Below, one piece after another: positions 15,756-23,967 of a stretch of DNA of 64,000 bases (positions within the stretch are counted from its first letter, which is position 1; each line of letters starts with the position of its first letter). This DNA is from DMER64 sp049652385. GTDB taxonomy: Bacteria > Bacteroidota > Bacteroidia > Bacteroidales > UBA932. Location of the stretch: assembly GCA_049652385.1 (NCBI GenBank), contig JBASDX010000001.1, positions 62,001-126,000 of the forward strand, written 5' to 3'. The notes under the pieces are model-generated. The model had not been told where the DNA came from. It ran no database searches and worked only from the letters and a program-made list of their open reading frames with translations. Position numbers and translations under genes: made by a program.

Positions 15756-16646
15756 ATGTTACAGCAAGATAAAAGTATTATCAATCAGCAACTTGTGCAG
15801 TCTTACTTATCTTCTGTCATAAGTATTGCGCTGGTGTTGCTTCTGATTGGAATTACCGGTCTTCTGGCCATCCATGCACGTACGGTTACTGATTATTTCA
15901 AAGAACACCTGGGCGTCACCGTCATCTTGGAGCAGCAGACCAAAGATGCTGATTCTACGTTGTTGGTCAAACAATTACTGGCTGTACCATATGCCCGGAA
16001 AGCCGTGCGCGATGCCTATTTTATAGCGCGGGACAGGGGGGCTATTGAAATGGAGGAGCTTTTGGGGGCAGGATTTCTGGATGTTTTTGAATACAATCCC
16101 TTACCGGCTTCTGTAGAATTGAAACTGCGGGCAGCTTACGTTCACAACGACAGCATAGCATGTTTGGAACAAAGTCTATTGAGGCTTCCTTTTGTGGAAG
16201 AAGTCACGTACCAGGCCCCCGTTGTTTCTTTAATCAACAGGAATCTAAAGAATCTGGGCTGGATATTGGGTTCCGTAACGTTGGTGTTGCTGATCATATC
16301 GTTTGCCTTGATACACAACACCATCAGACTTTCAGTGTATGCCCGTCGTTTTACCATTTATACCATGCGGTTGGTAGGCGCAACCAAAAGGTTTATAAGA
16401 AGACCGTTTATGGTGCAAGCCGCGATACAGGGGTTTTTGTCTGCTCTATTGGCTATTTTGCTGCTTATGGGGGGGCTGTATGCATTGCAACGTGAATTTC
16501 CGGATATTTTGATGTTCATTTCCAGGGAAGTATTTTTGGTCGTTTTGGGCGTCATGATGGTAACGGGGATTGTGTTGTGCCGGTTATCTACTTTTTTTGT
16601 TGTAAACCGGGTGGTAAAATTGAAATCTTCTGCCTTTTATTATTAA
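15756..16646 (+). CDS. ftsX: Cell division protein FtsX
   Basis: A 296-residue membrane protein of the FtsX/permease class. One helix near 22-44 is followed by an extracytoplasmic domain (about 50-165) and three C-terminal helices (about 170-195, 225-245, 260-285). With FtsE it forms an ABC-type complex that activates peptidoglycan hydrolases at the septum. No ftsE is adjacent here. It heads an envelope gene run ftsX-DUF3098-uppP-lpxH with overlapping ends, a Bacteroidota arrangement. Confidence 0.93.
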   Translation: MLQQDKSIINQQLVQSYLSSVISIALVLLLIGITGLLAIHARTVTDYFKEHLGVTVILEQQTKDADSTLLVKQLLAVPYARKAVRDAYFIARDRGAIEMEELLGAGFLDVFEYNPLPASVELKLRAAYVHNDSIACLEQSLLRLPFVEEVTYQAPVVSLINRNLKNLGWILGSVTLVLLIISFALIHNTIRLSVYARRFTIYTMRLVGATKRFIRRPFMVQAAIQGFLSALLAILLLMGGLYALQREFPDILMFISREVFLVVLGVMMVTGIVLCRLSTFFVVNRVVKLKSSAFYY

Positions 16647-16927
16647 TGATTATGAAGAAACACAAGATGCATAAAAAAGAAACGGAAGAAAAATTGGCAC
16701 TGCCAAAAAGAAACGTATGGATGCTGGCAGCTGCTCTGGCCGTTATAGTAGTGGGATTTGTTTTGATGGCCGGAGGAGGCTCCAAAGACCCTGAAATATT
16801 TACCGGCCAGGCACTTTTTAATTTTAGGAGGATGGTAGTGGCGCCTATACTCGTGTGCGGAGGTTTTGTATATGGGGTTGTCGCCATTATGCGTATAAAG
16901 AAAAAGAAGGACGATGAACGCGCTTGA
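16646..16927 (+). CDS. DUF3098 small membrane protein
   Basis: About 93 residues with two predicted transmembrane helices (after LPKRNVWM, and PILVCGGFVYGVVAIM) joined by the segment GGGSKDPEIFTGQALFNFRR that is typical of DUF3098. The ATG at 16646 overlaps the ftsX stop (TAATG); an ATG at 16652 is an alternative. The 3' end overlaps uppP by 14 bp. Function unknown, but constant linkage with ftsX and uppP suggests a role in envelope growth. Confidence 0.88.
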   Translation: MIMKKHKMHKKETEEKLALPKRNVWMLAAALAVIVVGFVLMAGGGSKDPEIFTGQALFNFRRMVVAPILVCGGFVYGVVAIMRIKKKKDDERA

Positions 16928-17717
16928 AGCCTTTCTTTTAGGTCTTGTACAGGGATTAACAGAATTTTTGCCGGTCAGCAGCAGCGGTCATCTGCTTATT
17001 GGCAAAGTGTTGTTTGGGATTGAGTTGGAGAATGCCTCTTTTGAAATTATTGTACATATAGCAACGGCTCTGAGCATTGTGGTAGTCTTTGGAAAACAGA
17101 TATGGGAGATGGTGGCGGATACGGTGCGTTTTCGGAAAACAGAGGCCTCGGCGCTTACCTGGCGTATTTTGCTTTCTGCCTTGCCGGTTCTTGTGGTAGG
17201 ATTGTTTTTCAAAGATAAGGTAGAGATTTTTTTCACGGCAAAAGGGGCAAAGGTGGTAGGCTGGATGTTGCTGCTGACGGCTTGTTTGCTGGGTTTGTCC
17301 CAATGGCTTTCCGTACGAAGGCAACAAACAGGCAAGACACACCCCATCCGCTTTATAGATGCGTTTGTCATTGGCATGGCTCAGGCTTGTGCCGTCATGC
17401 CGGGTCTTTCCCGTTCCGGAGCCACCATTGCCACCGGTTTGATATTGGGGGTTGAGAAAGACAAGGTAGCTCCCTTTTCTTTTTTAATGGTATTGATACC
17501 CATTTTGGGACAAGCTTTTTTAGGGATAGCAGGCGGAGAGTTCACACCTGCTGCAACAGGGCTTTCCGTGACAGCTATGGCCGTTGGTTTTGTAACGGCC
17601 TTTGCGTCGGGGTGGCTGGCTTGCCGATTTATGCTGGCTCTGATTCGTAAAAGGAAACTTACCTGGTTTGCCGTATATTGTTTTGTGGTCGGTCTGGTTG
17701 CTGTGTTGTTCCTTTGA
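16914..17717 (+). CDS. uppP: Undecaprenyl-diphosphatase (BacA/UppP)
   Basis: A 267-residue polytopic membrane enzyme that dephosphorylates undecaprenyl diphosphate to recycle the lipid carrier for peptidoglycan and O-antigen. Both active-site motifs are present: E17 with PVSSSGHLL (20-28) and PGLSRSGAT (163-171). Translationally coupled to DUF3098 upstream; lpxH starts 2 bp after its stop. Confidence 0.97.
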   Translation: MNALEAFLLGLVQGLTEFLPVSSSGHLLIGKVLFGIELENASFEIIVHIATALSIVVVFGKQIWEMVADTVRFRKTEASALTWRILLSALPVLVVGLFFKDKVEIFFTAKGAKVVGWMLLLTACLLGLSQWLSVRRQQTGKTHPIRFIDAFVIGMAQACAVMPGLSRSGATIATGLILGVEKDKVAPFSFLMVLIPILGQAFLGIAGGEFTPAATGLSVTAMAVGFVTAFASGWLACRFMLALIRKRKLTWFAVYCFVVGLVAVLFL

Positions 17718-17719
17718 TT

Positions 17720-18505
17720 ATGGAAAAAACAGGAAATTATTATTTTGTTGCCGACGTGCACCTGGGCTTGAAAGTAGGTGATCCCGCTGAAAGGGAAAAG
17801 CGTTTTGTGGCTTTTTTGGAAAGATTGGAAAAAGGTACACGGGGTTTGTTCCTGCTGGGAGATATTTTTGATTTTTGGTATGAATACAAATACGTAATCC
17901 CGAGAGGTTTTACACGCGTATTGGGGGCTTTGGCCCGGGTAACGGACAGGGGCATTCCCGTTCACTTTTTCCCGGGAAATCACGATTTGTGGACGTTCGG
18001 ATACCTGGAAGAGGAATTGGGCATACAGGTGCACAGGGACGCTTTGTTCGTCCGGCTGGGTGGAAAAAATTTTCTGTTGGGACACGGTCACAGAATGGGG
18101 AAATACCCTTTCAGAAGCCGGATGTTGCACAATATGTTTCACAACCGTTTCTTGCAGAGGCTTTTCAGCATGCTGCACCCCCGTCTGGCTTATGCATTGG
18201 CGGAGAGATGGTCTGTATGTAACCGGAATAACGGAGCTTCAAGGCACGTTTTTAAAGGTGTGGAAGAGGCTACGTACCGGTTTGCAACAACTTATGAAAA
18301 ATCCATAGATTATTGCATAACGGGTCATTTGCATACCGCTGCGCGGCTGTCTTTGCCGGCAGGAGGAGAATGGATTGTTTTGGAAGACTGGCTTTCAACG
18401 GACGACAACCCGGGTGCCGTAAGGGGAGATATTGGGGTCTTTGGGGGGACCGAACAAGGAAAAGTAGAGGTAGTAAAAGCGTCCGTCATGGTACATCAGG
18501 ACTAA
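17720..18505 (+). CDS. lpxH: UDP-2,3-diacylglucosamine diphosphatase
   Basis: A 261-residue calcineurin-like phosphoesterase of lipid A synthesis. Metal-binding motifs in order: DVHLG (D12, H14), GDIFDFW (D48), GNHDLW (N87-D89), GHGH (121-124) and GHLH (202-205). The ATG at 17720 directly follows uppP; the frame is open upstream but inside uppP. The last 111 bp overlap the convergent DUF4294 gene. The family core ends around VLEDWL, so the final 30 or so residues (TDDNPGAV onward) are an extension that exists only over the overlap. Confidence 0.94.
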   Translation: MEKTGNYYFVADVHLGLKVGDPAEREKRFVAFLERLEKGTRGLFLLGDIFDFWYEYKYVIPRGFTRVLGALARVTDRGIPVHFFPGNHDLWTFGYLEEELGIQVHRDALFVRLGGKNFLLGHGHRMGKYPFRSRMLHNMFHNRFLQRLFSMLHPRLAYALAERWSVCNRNNGASRHVFKGVEEATYRFATTYEKSIDYCITGHLHTAARLSLPAGGEWIVLEDWLSTDDNPGAVRGDIGVFGGTEQGKVEVVKASVMVHQD

Positions 18506-19141
18506 TTCTTCCAACAGTTTGTCTTCGCCGTATTTATCGTAAGGTTTCTTCATATCGGCACCAAAGATGCGTGCCACTCCCTGCCAGAAAGAGGCCGTAA
18601 GGCCGCCTCGGTAACTTTTTACTACCGCAAAAGAAGTCATGCCTATTTCCCGATCAATGAGCCGCAGCAGCATACGACCCTGGGAAAACGTGAGTTTACG
18701 CAAAGGCGCTTCAAACTCGGCAAAGAGTTCCCGCTCCGTTTTAGCCAGGAACTGCTCTTTTTCGCGCGCAGTAAACTTTCGGGAAGCCAGGATGCTGTCG
18801 GCTTTGTCCAGCCGGACACGGGCTTGCAGAGCGTACGGATAGGCTTTTGCAAAATTATGGACAACCAGATAAAATTCCCTCCACTCCCTGTCCTTTTTTC
18901 TCTTGTCCCGGGAGAAAATATGTAAAGGGGGGATAGAAGACACAAATAAAGTATCTCCGTCTTCTATGACATAACCCATGACATAGCCCTGCAGCCCTTT
19001 TTCCGGATTGTCTTTTTGCTGCTGACGGACTGTTTCTAAAGGCCCGGTAACAGAGGCCGGCTTACGCACGTCTTGAGCCGTTAGCGAAAGTGCAGACAGA
19101 AATAATAAGAAAAGAGGCAGGTAGAGCCGATGCATTTTCAT
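18395..19141 (-). CDS. DUF4294 family secreted protein
   Basis: A 248-residue protein with a signal peptide (LYLPLFLLFLSALSLTAQ) and the DUF4294 core: VIEDGDTLFVSSIPPL, then a helical REWREFYLVVHNFAKAYPYA stretch and a DKYGEDKLLEELV end. Function unknown. An ATG at 19135 is an alternative start. Its 3' end overlaps lpxH by 111 bp, and residues after about 215 (YYLYFSLFGPPKDPN) extend beyond the usual family end. Divergent from the M19 peptidase. Confidence 0.85.
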   Translation of the reverse strand: MKMHRLYLPLFLLFLSALSLTAQDVRKPASVTGPLETVRQQQKDNPEKGLQGYVMGYVIEDGDTLFVSSIPPLHIFSRDKRKKDREWREFYLVVHNFAKAYPYALQARVRLDKADSILASRKFTAREKEQFLAKTERELFAEFEAPLRKLTFSQGRMLLRLIDREIGMTSFAVVKSYRGGLTASFWQGVARIFGADMKKPYDKYGEDKLLEELVLMYHDGRFYYLYFSLFGPPKDPNISPYGTRVVVR

Positions 19142-19153
19142 GGTAACTTTTAA

Positions 19154-19161
19154 CAAAAGTA
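19154..19161 (-). promoter_or_regulatory. -7 element for DUF4294
   Basis: TACTTTTG on the minus strand, 12 nt before the ATG at 19141. Confidence 0.45.
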
Positions 19162-19193
19162 ACAAAATAGGCATTATTATATATATTTACAGA

Positions 19194-20252
19194 ATGAAAC
19201 TGATTTTACTGATAGGCTTGCTGACACAAGCTTTTTTGACAGACTCTCTGGACAGGAGGGTGGAACAATTGCACGATGTAATTATATCTATAGACACGCA
19301 TAACGATTTTGCCGTCAATAATGCTTTTCCCGGCATGGAAAGGACGGTGGCTCAAGGTCAGGTTTCTTTTGAACTGATGAAAAAAGGGCGTCTGGACGGG
19401 GCCTTTTTTGCTGCTTATCAGGCACAGGGGCCTTGTACGAAAGAGGCCCACGAACACGCAAAAATTTATGCCGATAGTATGTTGTTGGCTTTGCACCGGT
19501 ATGCGGCGGAACACGAGGACCTGGGTGCAGTAGCATATACGGCAGACGATGTGAAAGCCCTGAAAAGACAAGGGAAGGCTGCCATATTGCTGTCTATAGA
19601 AAATGCGTACTGCCTGGGAGAGGATATTTCCCTGGTGAAACATTATTACGATCTGGGTGTCCGGATGATCGGCCTTACCCATAACGGAGATAATTGTATA
19701 GCAGATGCTGCTACGGATACAACCCGGACCCACGGCGGGCTATCACCTTTTGGACGGGATGTCATCAAAGAAATGAACCGATTGGGGATCATTGTGGATG
19801 TATCACATGCCTCGCGCGAGTCTTGCCTGCAAGTAGTGGAATGGAGCAAAACGCCTGTCATGGCCAGCCATTCCGGGGTATATGCCTTAAAGCCCATTCC
19901 CAGGAATCTGACAGACAAAGAAATCATAGCCATTGCTGAAAAAGGCGGTCTGATACAAGTATCTATAGGAAGGTATTTCTTGTCCACGCTCCCAAAAGCA
20001 GAGGTAGGTATTTCCCACTTGATGGAGCATATCAATTATGTAGTTGATCTTGTGGGTATAGACCATGTGGGAATTGGCAGCGATTTTGACGGTGGCGGAG
20101 GTATAGTGGGTGTGGAAGATATGGGTAAGATGAAAGCTATTACCCGGGCTTTACTGGAAGAGGGATATACTTCTGAAGAAATTGGGAAATTATGGGGGGA
20201 CAATGTTTTGCGCGTGATGGAGGCGGCTCGTACATACGCGGAAAGTTTTTAA
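19194..20252 (+). CDS. Membrane dipeptidase (peptidase M19)
   Basis: A 352-residue renal-dipeptidase-type metallopeptidase that cleaves dipeptides. The binuclear zinc site is complete: H36 and D38 (DTHND), E136 (SIENAY), H205 (VSHAS), H226 (ASHSGVYAL) and D297 (GIGSDFDG). An N-terminal hydrophobic stretch (MKLILLIGLLTQAFL) suggests export. The ATG at 19194 is chosen; the upstream frame codes an unlikely AT-rich segment. It stands directly before the ribosomal cluster, where rpsC would normally be. Confidence 0.94.
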   Translation: MKLILLIGLLTQAFLTDSLDRRVEQLHDVIISIDTHNDFAVNNAFPGMERTVAQGQVSFELMKKGRLDGAFFAAYQAQGPCTKEAHEHAKIYADSMLLALHRYAAEHEDLGAVAYTADDVKALKRQGKAAILLSIENAYCLGEDISLVKHYYDLGVRMIGLTHNGDNCIADAATDTTRTHGGLSPFGRDVIKEMNRLGIIVDVSHASRESCLQVVEWSKTPVMASHSGVYALKPIPRNLTDKEIIAIAEKGGLIQVSIGRYFLSTLPKAEVGISHLMEHINYVVDLVGIDHVGIGSDFDGGGGIVGVEDMGKMKAITRALLEEGYTSEEIGKLWGDNVLRVMEAARTYAESF

Positions 20253-20281
20253 CAATTTCCCCATTCTTTTGTTCGTAAATT

Positions 20282-20312
20282 TTTGTAAATCAGAAATTAA
20301 GTTCTATCTTTG
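20282..20312 (+). promoter_or_regulatory. Promoter of the rplP ribosomal cluster
   Basis: TTTG (20282-20285), 19-nt spacer, TATCTTTG (20305-20312): the best match in the window to the Bacteroidota -33/-7 consensus. Transcription should start near 20316 and give a leader of about 125 nt. Confidence 0.75.
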
Positions 20313-20440
20313 CAACCCGCAATTTTAGGGAAAGTGTGCCTTAACAATTTGCGGATCAAGGGGTTGCGTTTGTAGCCCCGGGTAAAAATGCACCGAAGCA
20401 ACAATACATATTTACGTTACGTTAAACGTTAGGAAAAACA
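20313..20440 (+). promoter_or_regulatory. Structured 5' leader of rplP
   Basis: The stretch from the promoter to the rplP ATG can fold CCGCAA (20317-20322) with TTGCGG (20349-20354); GCAAC (20312-20316) with GTTGC (20363-20367) would extend it if transcription starts early enough. Long leaders before ribosomal genes often bind a ribosomal protein for autoregulation; that role is inferred here. Confidence 0.4.
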
Positions 20441-20860
20441 ATGTTACAACCTAAAAAAACCAAATTCAGAAGGCAACAGAAAGGCCGCATGAAAGGTATG
20501 GCCCAAAGGGGAAACCAACTTGCTTTTGGGTCATTCGGAATCAAGGCTACGGAATCTTGCTGGCTGACCGGACGTCAGATAGAAGCTGCACGTCAGGCAG
20601 TTACACGTTACATGAAACGTGAGGGACAGCTTTGGATTCGTGTATTCCCTGACAAGCCTTATACAAAAAAACCTGCTGAAGTACGTATGGGTAAAGGGAA
20701 AGGTTCTCCGGAAGGATTTGTCTGTCCCGTGACACCCGGCAGACTTTTGCTGGAGGTAGAAGGTGTTCCCTATGAAGTAGCCAAGGAAGCCCTTAGACTG
20801 GGTGCCCAGAAACTGCCTATTGTTACCAAGTTTGTGGTACGTAGAGATTATGAAGAATAA
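20441..20860 (+). CDS. rplP: 50S ribosomal protein L16
   Basis: 139 residues; the N-terminus MLQPKKTKFRRQQKGRMKG and the GKGKGSPEGFV loop are diagnostic. It helps build the A-site region of the large subunit. First gene of this cluster: rpsC, rplV, rpsS, rplB and the others that normally precede it are absent, and it has its own promoter and leader. Confidence 0.98.
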   Translation: MLQPKKTKFRRQQKGRMKGMAQRGNQLAFGSFGIKATESCWLTGRQIEAARQAVTRYMKREGQLWIRVFPDKPYTKKPAEVRMGKGKGSPEGFVCPVTPGRLLLEVEGVPYEVAKEALRLGAQKLPIVTKFVVRRDYEE

Positions 20861-20872
20861 AGTTTAACAACA

Positions 20873-21073
20873 ATGAAAGCACCTGAAATACGCGAGTTAT
20901 CTGAAAAAGATTTAATAGATCGTATTGAGGCGGAAAAAGCCAACTTGCTTCGTCTTAAAATGAATCACGCCATCTCTCCTATAGATGACTTATCACAAAT
21001 TAAGAAAGCACGCCGCACCATCGCACGGATGCTTACGATTTTAAGTACCGAAAAAAATGGAAAGAAATCTTAG
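20873..21073 (+). CDS. rpmC: 50S ribosomal protein L29
   Basis: 66 residues, two-helix protein near the exit tunnel. The family pattern EIRELSEKDLIDRIEAEKAN followed by LRLKMNHA is present. The 3' end overlaps rpsQ by 17 bp. Confidence 0.96.
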   Translation: MKAPEIRELSEKDLIDRIEAEKANLLRLKMNHAISPIDDLSQIKKARRTIARMLTILSTEKNGKKS

Positions 21074-21311
21074 AAAAGAAAGAATAGGACTGGTGGTCAG
21101 CAACAAAATGGATAAATCCATTGTGGTTGCTGTGAGAAGAAAAGTAAAACACCCCATATACGGCAAGTACGTAAACAAAACCACCAAGTTTGTAGCTCAC
21201 GACGAGAACAACGAGTGCAGCGAAGGGGATACAGTACGCATTATGGAAACACGGCCTTTGAGCAAAACCAAATGCTGGCGTTTAGTAGAAATTATTGAAA
21301 AAGTTAAGTAG
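21057..21311 (+). CDS. rpsQ: 30S ribosomal protein S17
   Basis: 84 residues, OB-fold 16S rRNA-binding protein; RKERIGLVVSNKMDKSIVV and ETRPLSKTKCWRLVEI are diagnostic. Starts inside rpmC (17-bp overlap). Confidence 0.97.
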   Translation: MERNLRKERIGLVVSNKMDKSIVVAVRRKVKHPIYGKYVNKTTKFVAHDENNECSEGDTVRIMETRPLSKTKCWRLVEIIEKVK

Positions 21312-21313
21312 CC

Positions 21314-21682
21314 ATGATACAGCAAGAATCACGTTTACTGGTGGCTGACAACAGCGGTGCAAAGGAGGTTCTTTGTATTCGTGTTTTAGGCGGCACAAGA
21401 CGTCGCTATGCCCGTATTGGCGATACTATCGTAGTAAGTGTCAAGAGTGCGGTCCCCGGTGGGGGAGATGCCAAAAAAGGTACTATTTCCAAAGCTGTGG
21501 TGGTAAGAACCAAAAAAGAAATCCGTCGTCCCGACGGTTCGTATATACGCTTTGATGACAACGCCTGTGTATTGCTGAATAATGCCGGCGAGTTGCGCGG
21601 TACGCGCATCTTTGGACCTGTTGCCCGCGAACTCAGGAGTAATTATATGAAAATTGTATCACTTGCCCCCGAGGTATTATAA
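21314..21682 (+). CDS. rplN: 50S ribosomal protein L14
   Basis: 122 residues; MIQQESRLLVADNSGAKEV and GTRIFGPVARELR are family signatures. Binds 23S rRNA near the subunit interface. Two bases after rpsQ. Confidence 0.98.
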   Translation: MIQQESRLLVADNSGAKEVLCIRVLGGTRRRYARIGDTIVVSVKSAVPGGGDAKKGTISKAVVVRTKKEIRRPDGSYIRFDDNACVLLNNAGELRGTRIFGPVARELRSNYMKIVSLAPEVL

Positions 21683-21694
21683 GAATTGTATGGT

Positions 21695-22018
21695 ATGAGC
21701 ACAAAATTGCACATTAAGAAAGGAGATACGGTATACGTAAATACCGGGGAGGACAAAGGAAAGACCGGCAGGGTGCTGGAAGTACGGCCGGCCAAACAAA
21801 GAGCTATTGTGGAAGGAGTGAATCTGATTAAAAAACACACTAAGCCTTCTGCAAAATATCCCCAGGGCGGCATTATAGAAAAAGAGGCCCCCGTCCATAT
21901 TTCCAATTTACAGGTAGTAGATCCTGTAAAAGGTGGTCCAACACGCATAGGACGCCGTTTGAACGATAAGGGAAAACTGGTACGTTATGCAAAAAAATCG
22001 GGAGAGGAGATTAAATAA
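21695..22018 (+). CDS. rplX: 50S ribosomal protein L24
   Basis: 107 residues with the KOW motif (KGDTVYVNTGEDKGKTGRV). It starts assembly of the large subunit. The ATG at 21695 is preferred to an in-frame TTG at 21686. The stop overlaps the rplE start (TAATG). Confidence 0.96.
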   Translation: MSTKLHIKKGDTVYVNTGEDKGKTGRVLEVRPAKQRAIVEGVNLIKKHTKPSAKYPQGGIIEKEAPVHISNLQVVDPVKGGPTRIGRRLNDKGKLVRYAKKSGEEIK

Positions 22019-22623
22019 TGGCAAAAGCAGAAAAAAAAGAACAGGCAACACCCGTGGTACCTAAAGGGTATATGCCGTCCCTGCACAAGAAATACAGAGA
22101 AGAGATCGTTCCCAAACTGATGAAGGAATTTGGGTACAAATCCGTCATGCAGGTTCCCCGGTTGGATAAGATTGTGCTGAACGAAGGCGTGGGAGCTGCC
22201 GTCGCAGATAAGAAACTGATTGAGATAGCGCAACAGGAATTGTCTTTGATAGCCGGACAAAAAGCCGTACAAACGGTATCCAGCAAAGACGTTTCCAATT
22301 TTAAACTGCGTAGAGGCATGCCTATTGGCGTAAAAGTGACGTTGCGCGGTGCCAGGATGTATGAGTTTTTAGATCGTTTGATTGCCATTGCTTTGCCCCG
22401 CATCAGGGACTTCAACGGCATTGCTGAAAAATTTGACGGTCGCGGAAATTATACGTTGGGAATAAAGGAACAAATCATTTTCCCGGAAATTGACATAGAC
22501 AAAATTTCCAGAATCATGGGTGTGGAAGTAACGTTTGTCACGAACACCAATGATGATAAGGAAGCTTATGCTTTGCTGAGGGAATTTGGATTACCGTTTA
22601 AGAACATAAAAAAAGTACAATAG
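22018..22623 (+). CDS. rplE: 50S ribosomal protein L5
   Basis: 201 residues, slightly longer than the usual 180 because of a charged N-terminal lead (MAKAEKKEQATPVVPKGY). The core motifs VLNEGVGAA, LRRGMPIGVKVTLRG and GRGNYTLGIKEQIIFPEI are intact. Binds 5S rRNA. Confidence 0.97.
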   Translation: MAKAEKKEQATPVVPKGYMPSLHKKYREEIVPKLMKEFGYKSVMQVPRLDKIVLNEGVGAAVADKKLIEIAQQELSLIAGQKAVQTVSSKDVSNFKLRRGMPIGVKVTLRGARMYEFLDRLIAIALPRIRDFNGIAEKFDGRGNYTLGIKEQIIFPEIDIDKISRIMGVEVTFVTNTNDDKEAYALLREFGLPFKNIKKVQ

Positions 22624-22893
22624 ATGGCAAAGGAATCAATGAAAGCCCGCGAAGTTAAGCGTGCCCGCATGGTAGCCAAATATGCAGAGAAGAGGCAAGC
22701 CTTGAAAGAGGCAGGTGACTGGACAGGTCTGGCAAAATTGCCCAGAAACTCCAGCCCTGTACGCATGCATAACCGTTGCTCCATTACAGGCAGGCCCAAA
22801 GGGTATATGCGTAAGTTTGGCCTTTCCCGTATTCAGTTCAGGGAAATGGCAAGCAAAGGCTTGATACCCGGGGTGCGTAAAGCAAGCTGGTAA
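22624..22893 (+). CDS. rpsN: 30S ribosomal protein S14, zinc-independent form
   Basis: 89 residues; MAKESMKAREVKRARMV and NRCSITGRPKGYMRKFGLSR. Only one cysteine is present, so this is the C-minus form that needs no zinc. Starts immediately after the rplE stop. Confidence 0.97.
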   Translation: MAKESMKAREVKRARMVAKYAEKRQALKEAGDWTGLAKLPRNSSPVRMHNRCSITGRPKGYMRKFGLSRIQFREMASKGLIPGVRKASW

Positions 22894-22900
22894 TTTACGT

Positions 22901-22916
22901 CCGGTCGGAAGACCGG
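22901..22916 (+). other. GGAA-capped RNA hairpin between rpsN and rpsH
   Basis: CCGGTC (22901-22906), GGAA tetraloop of the GNRA class, GACCGG (22911-22916), in the largest gap (90 bp) of the early ribosomal cluster. A T6 run follows about 9 nt later, too far for a canonical terminator. It could be an attenuator or protein-binding site. Confidence 0.45.
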
Positions 22917-22983
22917 CAATACATATTTTTTATTGGATATCGGGCAATTTATTGTCGAAAACAAATTTTTAAAAACTTTTATC

Positions 22984-23379
22984 ATGACTGATCCAATAGC
23001 AGATTATCTGACAAGGATTCGTAATGCGGTACAAGCTGGACATAAAGTCGTAGAAATTCCCGCATCGAGGGTAAAAACGGAACTCACTCGTATTTTACAT
23101 GAAAAGGGTTATATTCTCAGTTATAAGGTAGAAGAAGGAAAACCCTCAAACACCATCAAAATCGCTCTTAAGTATCATCCCGGTACAAAACAACCGGCCA
23201 TAAAGAAACTCGTAAGGGTTTCTTCTCCGGGGTTGCGTCGTTATGCAAAGGCAGACGCCTTACCTCGTGTGTTGAACGGATTGGGGATAGCCATTATTTC
23301 CACATCCAGAGGCATCATCACCGATAAGGAAGCCAAAACGCTGAACGTAGGGGGTGAAGTAATGTGTTACGTATATTAA
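22984..23379 (+). CDS. rpsH: 30S ribosomal protein S8
   Basis: 131 residues; MTDPIADYLTRIRNA start and STSRGIITDKEAK near the end. Binds 16S rRNA, and in other bacteria represses the spc operon. The ATG at 22984 matches the family start; an upstream ATG at 22933 would add an unrelated leader. Confidence 0.97.
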   Translation: MTDPIADYLTRIRNAVQAGHKVVEIPASRVKTELTRILHEKGYILSYKVEEGKPSNTIKIALKYHPGTKQPAIKKLVRVSSPGLRRYAKADALPRVLNGLGIAIISTSRGIITDKEAKTLNVGGEVMCYVY

Positions 23380-23392
23380 TTAATAGAACAAT

Positions 23393-23953
23393 ATGTCACG
23401 AATAGGAAAACTCCCTGTAAACCTGCCAAAAGGTGTGAGTGTAGACATAGACCCGCACAATTTGGTCACGGTGAAAGGCCCTCTGGGGACACTTGTGCAA
23501 AAAGTGGATCCCGATATAAAAATAAAAGCAGAGGGAACCGAGCTCACGTTTGAACGCCCCACAGACCAGCCCAGGCACAGATCCATGCATGGATTGTACC
23601 GTACGTTGATCAACAACATGGTGGTTGGCGTTTCTGAAGGATATACCATCCAGCAGGAATTGGTGGGCGTAGGATACCGTTTGGAAGTGAAAGGACAACT
23701 TTTGGAATTCAGCCTGGGATATTCCCATGAAATCCATTTTATGCTTCCCGATGAAGTAAAGGCTTCTGTAGAAGTTGCACGTAGAGGGGCTAACCCCATA
23801 CTCACGTTGACGAGTCATGATAAACAACTGCTGGGAACAGTAGCTGCCAAAATCCGCTCGCTGCGCAAACCTGAACCTTACAAAGGCAAGGGTATTAAAT
23901 TTGTAGGTGAACAAATCCGCCGTAAAGCCGGTAAATCGGCCGGTGCCAAATAG
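23393..23953 (+). CDS. rplF: 50S ribosomal protein L6
   Basis: 186 residues; MSRIGKLPVNLPKGVSVDI and the C-terminal PEPYKGKGIKFVGEQIRRK block are diagnostic. Binds near the sarcin-ricin loop. Confidence 0.98.
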   Translation: MSRIGKLPVNLPKGVSVDIDPHNLVTVKGPLGTLVQKVDPDIKIKAEGTELTFERPTDQPRHRSMHGLYRTLINNMVVGVSEGYTIQQELVGVGYRLEVKGQLLEFSLGYSHEIHFMLPDEVKASVEVARRGANPILTLTSHDKQLLGTVAAKIRSLRKPEPYKGKGIKFVGEQIRRKAGKSAGAK

Positions 23954-23967
23954 TAGGAGGTAGTATT

